A stretch of 64,000 nucleotides of DNA from Gonatopus flavifemur (lineage: Eukaryota; Arthropoda; Insecta; Hymenoptera; Dryinidae), in NCBI GenBank assembly GCA_018340375.1, contig JAFFJZ010000014.1, positions 1,116,001-1,180,000 of the forward strand, read 5' to 3'. The notes beneath the pieces are model-generated. The model saw only the letters and a list, made by a program, of their open reading frames with translations, made no database searches and had not been told where the DNA came from. The translations under genes were made by a program, and so were the position numbers. Within the stretch, counting starts at the first letter, position 1, and the number at the start of each line of letters is the position of its first letter. Shown here one piece after another: positions 11,813-22,080 of the stretch.

Positions 11813-12835
11813 AGAAGGAACAAAGGTTTCGCTCGCTCATACGGGAATCGGAAACACACTCCCTTTCCTTACCCATCCCAATCCTTCTCTAACTCCTGTG
11901 CCTTTTCTACTCTGTTGGGGTTTTCTCCCAGAAGGAGCGACACCACCTACGCCACGGGGAGGAAAAACGATCCGCTCATTATCAGGGGACAGCCCAATCA
12001 ACATCCTGGTCTCTCTATCATCACAAACCCATCAGGAAGCCAGGAACGACCTGTTTACTGTCACTCTCTCTCTTTGTCTCCACCTCTGACGAGACAAACA
12101 TCCCACAGAAAAGAGAGCCAAAAGGAGAGGGAGACAACCCCCATCACGTTGTGCGACCTTACCCTTGCCACGGGAAAATTGGATGAGGATAGAAAAAGAT
12201 GGCAACACCTGCTCGAAGGAACCCAAGTAAAGCATCCACGAACACTGACCCACCGATGGCAAAGGTCAATTCGTGCTTACGATCATGGAAAGATCACCGA
12301 TGAACAAGTTCTACGAGAAACTTCCCGACGGAATTCATGAGAACATTTAACGAACTCACCCGTCAGTGAAGAAGAAAAAAGTGACCATCTTGCCGTCACT
12401 TTTTGCATGACCGAGCAACGACGAAGTTATCGAGGGACCTGTTTTTTGAAAATTAAATCATACGGTGAGTGTAAGGTGCCTTCGTGATTCCGTTTTTGGT
12501 TTTGGCTAGATTCCCACGTTTGCGAGGGAATTTTCGACAGTATGAAAGTGCCAGTGTGGTGCTGTACGTGGGAAACGTTGCCTCGAGTTACGTGGTACGT
12601 TTGTGTGGCACCCTCCACGTGTTCCCCTCTTGACTCTTCTTTGTTCTCTTTTCTTTCTAGTGTTAGCCCTTCTCCTCTCGTGCATCCTTGCCTACTTCCG
12701 AGTGATTTCTCTATGGCCGCGGTTCCCTCAAACCCTTTTCCTCCCCAGAATGTGAACGGCCTCATCCGTGTAGATTATCCCTGCGTGGTCGTGCCCTCCG
12801 TGTTACTGTCCACGGCGAGAAGTCGTGGAGACGCT
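11813..12835 (+). repeat. Dispersed repeat R1, copy A
   Basis: Matches a stretch at 50437-51430 in order and orientation. Shared landmarks include TCGCTCGCTCA near the start, CTGGATGAGGATAG (A: TTGGATGAGGATAG), AACTCACCCGTCrGTGAAGAAG, CATGTAACCGAGCmACG-type sequence, a CACCCTCCACGTG block, AATGTrAACGGC and GGTCGTrCCCTCCGTG. Several frames are open over parts of it but none is conserved end to end between copies. It could be an LTR or another retro-element fragment; I cannot name it. Copy B is nested inside LINE-B, so R1 has been mobile or duplicated. Confidence 0.65.
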
Positions 12836-12940
12836 TGCGCCTTTGTGAATGGGAGTTCTGATTTCTCCTGTCACAAATTATACCTAATTGTAGCATGAAC
12901 TTTATGCTCTACGCGATGATGGGGGTCACACTAGGGTTCC

Positions 12941-13995
12941 ACTGGTCAAAATACATGAGGATACATGTATCAGAGTTTTCGAAACAATAATCATGCTCGT
13001 TGTAATCCTGTGGTATCTCAGTTCTCCTATATCGATTCCCGGTGTCGATTCCCGGTTGGGGTACCGTCGAACATGCAATTCGAGCATCTCGGATCAATTG
13101 CATCCAGTTGGAATATTGAAATTGCGAATGGTGGATCCAATATGGCGGCCGGAATTTCAGAATCACTACGAATTCTCTCAAACGTGAGGAAAGGGGGTTT
13201 TTGGGGTCGCTGATGACGAATCTGAATTCGGATTTCCGGAATTACAAATGGCGAATCCAATATGGCGGTCAGAAAATTTCTAATTCACTTTAATTTGTGG
13301 GAACATTACCATCCTGAGGGTTTCTCGGTTGCTGATCACGAATAGGGACTCAGATTTCCGGAATTGCAAATGTTGAATCCAATATGGCGACCGGAATTTC
13401 AGAATCACTCCAAATCCCCTTAAACATGGGGGGGGGGGAAGGAGCTTCTCGGGTCGCTCATGATGAATCCGAACTCAGATTTCCGAAAATCACGAATGGA
13501 GAATCCAATATCCAGGTCGGAAAAAATCTAATTCGCTTCAATTTATGGAAACATCAACATTCTGAGGGTTTCGTGGTCGCTGATTACGAATCCGGACTCA
13601 GATTTCCGGAATTGCGAATGGCCAATCTAATATGGCGGTCGAGAAAATTGTAAATCTCTTGAATTTGTGAAAACATTGTCATACTTGGGTTTTTGGGTTC
13701 GCTGATCACAAATCCGGACTCAGATTTCCGGAATTGCGAATGACGAATCCAATATGGCGATCGGAAAAATTCAAAGTCTCTTAAATTTGTGAAAGCATTG
13801 TTATACTGAGGTTTTTGAAGTCGCTGATCCAGAATCCGGACTCAGATTTCTGAAATTACGAATGGTGAATCGAATATGGCGTTAGGAGAAATTGAGAATA
13901 AGGGAAATTTGAGAGAGGATTGTCGAACGGGAGTTTGAGGGATCGCCGATACATATTCGAACCAAGATTTCCGGAATTATGAATGGAAGATTCAA
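12941..13995 (+). repeat. Left array of ~121-bp units (arm of a composite inverted repeat)
   Basis: CCAATATGGCG or a close variant recurs at about 13137, 13257, 13379, 13505, 13626, 13749 and 13871, i.e. every 120-126 bp. Each unit also carries 'CGCTGATnACGAATCCGgACTCAGATTTCCGGAATT'-like sequence. The first four units alternate between two types, one with GGAATTTCAGAATCACT and one with TCTAATTCrCTTCAATTT, so the higher-order period is about 245 bp. The outer edge (ACTGGTCA at 12941) and the first ~570 bp are mirrored, inverted and collinear, at 17345-17965. Confidence 0.85.
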
Positions 13996-14461
13996 TGTGA
14001 AAATTCATGACGGTCTGGATATGATGAATCATCCGCCCTCTAAAGTAGACCTTTGTTCAGAAAAACTTCTGGTCGTCGATTACGAAATTGAGGTCACATT
14101 TCTAAAATCGGAATGGACGCATCACGTACAATTATCGACAAAGACATTCAGTATGATGGGAACAAATATCATACTCATTTCAGGAATCATTTGGGGACTG
14201 GTTACACAAATCCGCGAACTTACAATGGACTCCATTCCAATAAAACTCCTTGCAAATCTTCTCTGACCTCAACCATGAATACTGCTGGTTTTTAGCTTGT
14301 GGATTTGTGTATCCAGGTTCCAAGCTGTCGGCATTAGCATAACCCAATGTGCACCACGAGGAGGTTGCGCGATCAGACTTTGCACATCGAATGGCCCTGA
14401 AAAGGGCCGATTATTGTAACATCTCTCTTAATTAGCAATTGTCCAACTCAGCGTACGTACC
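13996..14461. other. Non-repetitive spacer inside the composite element
   Basis: Lies between the last recognisable 121-bp unit and the 3' end of the minus-strand transposase-like gene. The 95-codon frame 13979-14266 starts inside the array and resembles nothing I know. This is likely the 3' flank of the enclosed gene. Confidence 0.4.
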
Positions 14462-16374
14462 TCATGGTTGTCCATTTGGCCACCACACTCTGTTCCTATC
14501 ATCATTCGAGTACCTCTTGATGAGCACTTCATTATTGTATCCTATCACAAAACCGTGGTTCTTGAGAATCTTAGGTACAGGTTGGGCATTCTCGAATCGT
14601 TTGTGGAGTTTCCGTCTCATCTTCTCGTGATATGTTTTATCATAGTATATAATGCCTATGGTTCCAAAATTACTCTTTGCCCAACTGTAGAGTTTTTGGG
14701 GCGTCAATATGGCATTTTGAGGTTTGGCAGTCAGACTCACTCTATATGCTTCTCTCTTGAATGTAGCACCAATCCCGTCACGAGCACCCCCACCGTGAGC
14801 AGTTGCGCTGTAATGCCATTCAGCGTCAATACTGGAATCTTCTTTGTGCTGAATCAAGTTCGCGATTTGAAATTTATTTTTGAAATGCTGCTTCGCTCCG
14901 TCACTGGTATAAATAATCTTGTTGACTTTTTTCACATTTCGTTGGATTTGAGGAATTAACAAAGTCTGAATAGCGTGAACGCCGGAGGTGTCGTGTTTTA
15001 AACTTTCAGATAAGAAAATGAAACTTTTGTGCTTAACAACAGGTCCTTCCTTATGATGATAAATTGCAGGAAATACGGTGCATTGATCGTTGTTAAAATG
15101 GAATGCTTGTGAAGCATCCTGGCAAACATACGCGTAGTTTTCAGAAAAATCAAACGTCCCCAGTACTTGGTCATCGTGGAGATTGTGTTTTCTTTCTTGG
15201 ATGAAAAGATTTTGTTGCTTTGAGATGAATGATTGGGGTTTCAGAATCAGTCTATTGCACAATTCGAGTATAAAATCATCAATTTTGATGATTTCTGTTC
15301 GTAGAGTTGAACGATCCGTTGCCATCCAAACTGAACATTGAATGTCTGTGATGAATGAATTCTCCAGTAGATCATTTGATTTCTCCGAAAACTGCGAAAC
15401 TCCTGGACAATCATCACATGCATCAAGAAAGCAATCAGCCCCAGGTCTTTCAGAAACAATTTCATTGAGGCAGTCTTTGTAGTTCGTTAGTGGCTTTTCT
15501 GTATTCAAGGTCAGCTTCTGGATATCAATTGCATCCAACATCAATTTCGCATTTTGATGTATTGTGCAAACACAAACTGAGTGTGTTCCACAAGCTCCAG
15601 GGAGTATGCAACTTTTTGGTCTGAGTCTAGCGAACGCGCTCAAGCTGATATTATATTATCTTCTGGGTGGGACTGTTTGAATACAGTGTAAAGTTCTTCC
15701 AAACCCACAAAGAAGAGACGTTTCTGTTCCAACGTTCGCTCTCCATTAATCTTCACAGAAACGACATCTTCCTTTCCAGGCATTATCTCACTGTTTATGT
15801 CATTGGTATGAAATCCATTCACTTCTTGTAAAATTGCTTGAGAGAGTTTTTTTCCCTCCCTTGCAATGCTATCGGGTAAAATGCCGGATTTGGACTTCAA
15901 TTCCTTCGATTTGTTGGCCAAGTATCGCGTTGTATCGAATTCTTGGGCGATTTTTCTCACACTCCAAGGTGATGGGGCGATAGTCAAAATTTGTAATCTC
16001 AATGGATTGTTGGATTCCAAGGTTGAAAATTCCTGCTTGAGTCCATCCAGCATTCCTTCCAGTTCAATTTCTCTGTTTGAGCGTGTATAATTAGAACCTT
16101 CGTATGTCTCATCCTCCACTGGGACATCCATTTCCATCGAACTCTCAGTACCATCAATATTCTCACTGATATCATTCGATTCATCAACCACCTCGTCAAC
16201 TCGTAATTTGTACGATGAACCCTTTTTCATACATGCATCACAAATTCTAGAATTCGCGGATGGGTGAGGAAATTTCTGCAACATAACCTGCGATATCTTA
16301 CGTAATCTTCTACCAATGTGTCCGGCTTTTTTGAATGGATTTGCACATCGGTCTGTTCGAATAATACGCGGCAT
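14462..16374 (-). pseudogene. Transposase-like protein inside the inverted-array element; one frameshift
   Basis: The start I favour is the ATG at 16374 (MPRIIRTDRCANPF), six codons inside the longer open frame, because the Cys-containing N-terminus is the conserved beginning of this family as I remember it. It reads ~240 codons with a Cys motif (CDACMKKG), an acidic S/E/D linker, ESNNPLRLQILTIAPSPWSVR and a MPGKEDVVSVK block. It ends in a TGA at 15640 and continues in another frame from about 15640 to 14462: LRPKSCILPGACGTHSVC, CTIHQN, DDCPG, DFSENYAYV, YTSDGAKQHFKN, a HGGGARDGIGA block and YYDKTYHEKM. A single-base shift explains the break. The 'LRPK.C.L.G..GTHSVCVCTIHQN' family is common in insect genomes; DFSENY and TSDGAKQHFKN look like DDE-type catalytic neighbourhoods (my inference). 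Flanked by inverted 121-bp arrays. Confidence 0.65.
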
Positions 16375-16689
16375 CGTGTGTGAGATGATCAAATAAATCA
16401 GATGACAACTCCTAATAAGGTCTTATCAGTTGAAACACAAAAACTTTGAGGTTTACACGTCGCGAGCATTCATAAAGGGACAACGTGAAACAATACAAAA
16501 CAGAAGACGACTAAAACAATCGACGTTATCACGAACCAACATGAAATTAGATTCAGAGACCACAGAACAATACAGCATCAGTTGATAAGAGTCGATTCTA
16601 TGCATTTGTCCTCTTATTTTCATCTGATTAATTCGATCTCCTAATACATGATGCCGCGAATCCTTCCAAAGCATTGATACTTGAATTCA
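16375..16689. other. Spacer between head-to-head gene copies
   Basis: About 310 bp separate the ATG of the minus-strand gene from the start of its inverted partial copy. A 73-codon minus-strand open frame (16453-16674) lies here but has no recognisable motif. If the copies were once functional, this is where divergent promoters would sit. Confidence 0.4.
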
Positions 16690-17159
16690 TTCAAAAAAGC
16701 CGGACACGGTGGTAGAAATTTACGAAAGATATCGAAGATCATGTTGCAGGAATTTTCTCATTCATGTACGAATTCCCAAATTTGTGTTGGATGCATGAAT
16801 AAAGGGTTCCTCGTACAAATTACCAGATAACGAGGTGGTAAATGAATCAAATCATATGAGTGAAGGAATTGAAAGTATTGAGAGTTCGATGAGCATGGAC
16901 TCTCACTTGGAGAATGAGACACTCGGAGATGTCAATGAGACGCGCTTGAACAGGGAAATTAAACTAGAAGGCATGCTTGATAAACCTGAAAAGAAACTTT
17001 TGATCTTGGAACCCAACAATCCATTGAGATTACAAATTTTAACTATCGTCCTGTCATCTTGGGGTGGGAGAAAAATCGTCCAAGAATTCGGTGCAACGCA
17101 ATATTCAGCCAACAAATCGAAGGAACTGGAGTTCAAAGCGGACATCTTACCTGCTAGCA
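16690..17159 (+). pseudogene. Inverted partial duplicate of the transposase-like gene
   Basis: Reads on the plus strand what 16340-15880 encodes on the minus strand. Matching blocks are FKKAGHGG-like sequence at 16693, VVNESNHMSEGIESIESSM, NREIKLEGMLD, EPNNPLRLQILTIVLSSWG and SANKSKELEFKADILP. It stops abruptly at 17159, where a 108-bp MITE starts. It has lost the N-terminal methionine and diverged by many substitutions, so the duplication is not recent. Together with the minus-strand gene it forms a head-to-head inverted pair inside the inverted arrays. Confidence 0.75.
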
Positions 17160-17267
17160 CAGGGTGTCTACTGCTGGAAATTTCGATTTCTTTCATTGAA
17201 CATTCTTTTCATGGCATATGAATGATTGATCGATTCCATTGGATCTCCAGTATCAGTAGACACCCTG
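17160..17267. mobile_element. 108-bp MITE with CAGGGTGTCTACTG termini
   Basis: The left end CAGGGTGTCTACTGCTGG pairs with the right end CCAGTATCAGTAGACACCCTG, an inverted repeat with one 3-base interruption. Its body (GATTGATCGATTCC near the right end) resembles 25086-25139. It truncates the inverted gene duplicate. No TA duplication is evident at the edges. Confidence 0.6.
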
Positions 17268-17344
17268 TCGTAGTGCAAGGGGGGGAAAAACTCTCAAACT
17301 ATTTTGGAGAAAGTGGATGGATTTTATACTAGTAACATAAACAG

Positions 17345-17965
17345 TAGAATAATCACCATATTGGATTCGCCATTCGCAATCCCGAAAATCTGAGTCCGGA
17401 TTTGTGATCAGCGAACACGAAACTCTCAGAATGTTGATGTTTCCATGAATTGAAGCGAATTAGATTTTTTTCAACCTCCATATTGGATTCTCCATTTGTA
17501 ATTCCGGAAATCTAAGTTCGGATTCATCATGAGCGACCCGGAAAACTCCTTTCCCCCATGTTTTAGGGGATTCGGAGTGATTCTGGAATTCTGGTCGCCA
17601 TATTGAATTCGACATTCGCAATTCCGGAAATCTGGGTGCGTATTCGTGATCAGCAACCAAAAAACCCTCAGGATGGTAATGTTTCCATAAATTGAAGTGA
17701 ATTAGAAATTTTCTGACCGCCATATTGGATTCGCCATTTGTAATTCCGGAAATCTGAGTTCGGATTCGTCATCAGCGACCCCAAAAACCCCCTTCCCCCT
17801 CGTTTCAGAGAATTCATGGTGATTCTGAAATTCCGGCCGCCATATTGGATCCACCATTTGCAATTTCAATATTCCAACTGGATGCAATTAATCCGAGATG
17901 TTCGAATTGCATGTTACAATCCACAGAATCATCCAACCCCCGTGTATCATAGTTTTATGACCAGT
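17345..17965 (-). repeat. Right array of ~121-bp units, inverted relative to the left arm
   Basis: CCATATTGG, the complement of CCAATATGG, occurs at about 17357, 17478, 17598 (as CCATATTGA), 17721 and 17841. Read in reverse complement from 17965 (ACTGGTCA) it runs collinear with the left array from 12941: the ATGCAATTCGAACATCTC block, then the same alternation of unit types in the same order. It is shorter, five units against about eight. This symmetry makes the two arrays the terminal inverted repeats of one ~5-kb composite. One further GCCGCCATATTGG occurs alone at 18001. Confidence 0.85.
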
Positions 17966-19062
17966 TTTAATCGTCATCATCACGTCCCCTCTTTGTTTCC
18001 GCCGCCATATTGGTTAAATAGTCGCAATGTTCGAAAAGTACCATACGGCATTGAAAAGTAGACACTTCAACGAAAATTTTAAGCCCATCAAACATTTTTT
18101 ATCTCAAAAATTGAAATGCGCAGGGGGGGTCGCTGATCTGACGAACAATGCCCCATATATATTTTTACCCCCTCTTTTCCCCTTTGATTACCAAGCGAAT
18201 GAGTCTTATTATCCCACAAATAAAATCAATGGCATGTGCAAATTATCTAAATTATAGAATCATCATTTATAAATAAAATGTATACATAGGAAGTTATCAT
18301 CATAGAGTGGAGTGAGTTTTGATTGAAAAAACTATTAGATGCATAACACTATCTAACAGGGAGAATGGTAGTGTGAAAAGGGAACGACGTTAACGATCAT
18401 CGATCGGGAACCCACTAATCAACAAAACTTCCCCCCCCCCCCCACAAAGAAACATCAAAATGTGAGCGCACCAATTAGGGAACTCTTGAGTGGAAGGACA
18501 TCCCTCATTAAGCGCGTAAGTAACTACGCAAAGGGAAGGGAACAACCTCTTCCACCGCTACGCTCCGATCCTGGATCGATGAGAAGAAATGCGTAAGGAA
18601 GAAAGCAACGCCTTCCACCGCTATGCTTCGATTAATGGAAGGACGAAACCATCTCCAGAAGTGAGAAAATGCACGGAAGATAGCAACCCTTCCACCCATT
18701 CCATTAAAATTCCATTAAAATGAAGAGGAATAAATTCATCGCCAATAGTAGAAATTCCGGATCGATAGATCCACCCCATCGGAAGGAATTTGGACTACGA
18801 GAGGATGGGAAGCAACCCCTTCTACTCAAGAATCAAGATTGAATTCTGATTGGCTGAGCATCCCTTCAAAAGTAGTTGCACAACCAGAACTAACACACTA
18901 CATTTCCGGCTGAATAGCCACCCAGCTTTCACAGCTACCTCCAAGCTTCAATAGCTTTCTCCAAACTTGGCTCAATAGCCTAACAAATCTGAATAAAAAG
19001 TTTCAATCATAAATTCAGTATCAAATTCGAACCAGTACAGTGCTATATTTTTCGTTTCGATC
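17966..19062. other. Unclassified; contains short diverged tandem units
   Basis: A 12-C run lies at about 18431. At 18520-18710 an ~80-85-bp unit (…GCAACnCCTTCCACCGCTAyGCTyCGAT…) is repeated two to three times imperfectly. No gene is recognisable, and the open frames here read the repeat. Confidence 0.45.
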
Positions 19063-19074
19063 CTAGTAAGTAGA

Positions 19075-19140
19075 AAGTACTTTCTGTCCGCTCGCAACGG
19101 GAGGAGAGTACTTTCTGCCCGCTTGCAGCGGGTGGAAAAT
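19075..19140. repeat. Short direct duplication
   Basis: AGTACTTTCTGyCCGCTyGC occurs twice in tandem with a ~33-bp period, each followed by ArCGGG-GGr. It has no obvious function. Confidence 0.6.
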
Positions 19141-19220
19141 ACAAACTATCTTCTCGTTCTGAAATATGCATATGAATATTTTATATGCAATTAAACAGAT
19201 GATTTTCACTTTCCTTGCAG

Positions 19221-19456
19221 TGATGGGGAAAAATAGTATGTTCACCTCGGGGAGAAGTGGGAAATTTCCGACGAGTGTGAAGTTTGTCTTCCCGAGCCTT
19301 CCTGAGTCTTCCCCCTTTGATGAACCATATACTATTAATTTCAATGAACAGCAGTCATTAGAAAAAGGATTTTCCTCTGAAGAAATTACAGAACCACAAA
19401 TTAATAATGACCGATGTGTAAAAATTAGTGACATCATGAATTTTAATTTCACCTAA
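19221..19456 (+). other. Possible isolated exon
   Basis: A good 3' splice site (TTTTCACTTTCCTTGCAG, ending 19220) is followed by an open frame encoding GKNSMFTSGRSGKFPTSVK ... ESSPFDEPYTINF ... CVKISDIMNFNFT and a stop at 19456. The composition, with S/E/D/P and few rare residues, is more protein-like than most frames here. I do not recognise it and see no partner exon. It may equally be a TE fragment. Confidence 0.25.
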
Positions 19457-19589
19457 CTTCAACTTGCCATTATTGACTTAACCATAACACTACTCCAAGA
19501 AACTTCAATCCTACCCCTCTCCTTTCTTTCGATAAATGGGGGAATCAATTCAAACTGCCGTCCTGGATGGAAACACTCAGGACGTGACA

Positions 19590-20140
19590 GTATCAATCGA
19601 GATTTGACGGGTCTCAGGCCCAAAACATCCTCCAAAATGATATTGACGGATTCTTTTGTTATGCCGAAATCATCAGCAAGATCTCTAATTGATAATCGAC
19701 GATTGACAAGCACCAAATTTCTGATTTTTTGGACGTGAACTTCGTCAGTTGAATTTGATGGTCGGCCAGGTAGCTTTTCGGCTTCGACACGTTCTAGATC
19801 TCCTTGAAATCCTTTATACCACTTGTGAACATTTTTTGGATATAGCCTCATTACCAAAGGCTTTCTTTCTGCTCCATCTTCAACGCATCAGCAGCAGAAC
19901 ATGCATTCCGCAAACAAAATTTGATACAAATTCTTTGCTCAAAAAATGCAGGCATTATAAAAATCTAAAAATTCACTTCCAGCAGCCTCAAAAACGAAGC
20001 GTATCTCAAACATGAATGAACATTTTGATGTGACTCTTCGCACGGATATCAAAGACAGTCATACTGACCTGGAATTAAGAGCACAAATACATTCGCGCAC
20101 AGAGTTTGAATTGAAATGTCCCCTCACTTTTTGGACACAG
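19590..20140 (-). mobile_element. 5' fragment of a mariner element
   Basis: The minus-strand terminus reads CTGTGTCCAAAAAGTGAGG from 20140, preceded by TA, a typical mariner end. The transposase N-terminus starts at the ATG at 19955 (MPAFFEQRICIKFCLRN). It continues ACSAADALKM, then after a small frame break YPKNVHKWYKGFQ, GRPSNST, NRRLSIRDLADDFGIT and LGLRPVKSRLI. These are the two helix-turn-helix motifs that bind the terminal repeats. The homology ends near 19590, before any catalytic Asp, so only about a third of the transposase remains and the other terminus is missing. Confidence 0.8.
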
Positions 20141-22080
20141 TAGTTCGAAGGAAAATGGAACAGAACATGGGTTGATTCATTCCACACACTATAACTCTGA
20201 GTTATTCCAAATCAAACGTGTTGGTTAGTTTAGATATGTCCTCTGATCCACGTCGATGCGAAATACTTGACGAGGCCGATAGCAGGAGTTTTGAGTCTGG
20301 TTTATATTGCAAAAAATTTCTCAAGGGCATCAAGATAGGGACTCGATAGCATGTTTCCACGAGATTATCATCGGCCGCGCCAAATTTTCTGCCCCGACTT
20401 GAAGTCCAAAGCATATCTAAATCGACCAACACGTTTAGTTTGGAGTGACTCAGGGTTCTAGTGTGTGAAATGGATTAACCTAATTTATATTCCATTTTCC
20501 TTCATACATGTTTCCAAGATGAGGATGTTTTTTTAGAAATTACGAGCTATTATGAATGCATTCTTGACAAATTAAAGTCACAATATCCCAAAAATTATTC
20601 AGATCTCAAGTGTGGATCGCCAAATGTGATTGGTAGCTGTTATCGAGTTCACATCTTTTTTTCAGGAATGGTATACGAGCCACTCCGAGCAGAATTCTGG
20701 AAAGAGTGGAGTTTGTGTTTCAAGAAGTTCTAGTCAATTCTCATGGTGAGAGATTCACATGTTTTCATGGACTTGGCGTTATTTTTTTACTTTTTCGGAA
20801 TTTTTGTCGTGATTTCACTCATTCTTATAGATATTGTTCAGTCAGCCTATATTTCATGATAATCAAAACATTGAAGGAATAAATGATTACCTACTATTTG
20901 GAATGTGATCTGTTCCTTCAACCCATATTCCTACTCTTTTCTCCACATCCTTGCTTCTCTGTTTATCAATTCCGAATTATAGCACATAGAGATGGATTTT
21001 GAATTCATTTTCCTCAAGAAACTGACGAGAGATACATTCAGGAAGGAATTATTGAGACTCTGTCACCAGTTTCAAGTCCGAAAGATAAGGTTCGAATGAC
21101 TGTATTGTTTGTGAAGTTCTCGGATTCTATGGGATATATGATTAATCATTATCCCCATTCACAATTCCTGTACAGACAGAAGTATAGCAAATATACTACA
21201 GTGTTAAGTGTCGTGTGCTTCGCTGTTGATGTTTCCTTCATGATTCGCAGGCAAAAGCAAAGCAGATTCTACATAGCCTCCCCAAGGAAAATCAAAAGCA
21301 TTGAACAATATTCTCTTCATAGAAATAACCTAAGATGAACCATATTTTAGTCTGACCACAATGACTGGGAACACAGCGTATGTGGAAATGACCTGAATAA
21401 ATCAATGTATGTGAAACAACATAATAACATCTTGCTGATGTATGGATCATATCAAGTTTCAGCTCATGCCGAGAAACAGTCTCAGCATCCATAATAGTAG
21501 GCTCAAAATATCAAGAAACAAAAATGTTCAATGATTCCAATTTAGACGACCTCTGGATACATTGTGACTTGAAGCCTTGATTTCAGATATAACATTAGTT
21601 CAAAGTATCAGTGATCTGTCCAGACACTTTGGTTGAGCTGAACTATTATTCTCTACTAGTTATAAACTAGTGCAATGATTCAAAATGAATCATTGCATAA
21701 TATCATTATAAGATATTGTGAAAATATGTAAAAAAGATGAATAATCATTCCAAATATGAAGATAGATAGGATTTATATAAAATACAGACGTCTGATAAAA
21801 TTTCTATAAAATTCATATCGATTTTATATATGATTCTTATATAATCTCCGAACATTTGCTTATTGGAATGTTTTTCGTTTAATCTCACAGCAATTGAGAT
21901 TATTTAAACATTTATACCAATATTCGATTTTTTCGACTTCATATTTACATTGATTCGTGATATTATTTTTTGATGCAATATTGATTATTCCTCCAAAATG
22001 ATAATGGCACAACTTTTTCGAACAGTTCTTTCCAACGGTTGGTGATGCTTTCATTGAAAAACCATGATGCACTCATTATA
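20141..22080. other. No recognisable gene
   Basis: AT-rich sequence without family motifs. A perfect 11-bp hairpin (TGCAATGATTC / GAATCATTGCA) lies at 21671-21697. The 21770-21840 stretch is rich in TTTATATA/TATATGA words, vaguely like the CATATATG elements elsewhere in the window. Nothing else is supportable. Confidence 0.45.

Noticed and set aside
13027..13653. Several similar small proteins in 13.0-13.7 kb and 17.4-17.9 kb resembling one another
   Set aside because: They are translations of the 121-bp repeat units, open by chance on both strands.
12941..13995. CRISPR-like regular array
   Set aside because: Units are ~121 bp with no repeat-spacer structure, in a eukaryotic context with TE genes.
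15643..15643. TTG start for the second half of the transposase-like gene
   Set aside because: The conserved reading is continuous with the upstream frame; a frameshift is more likely than an independent start.
13137..17850. CArG (SRF/MEF2) boxes in the 121-bp units
   Set aside because: CCAATATGG has five A/T bases between CC and GG; a CArG box needs six.
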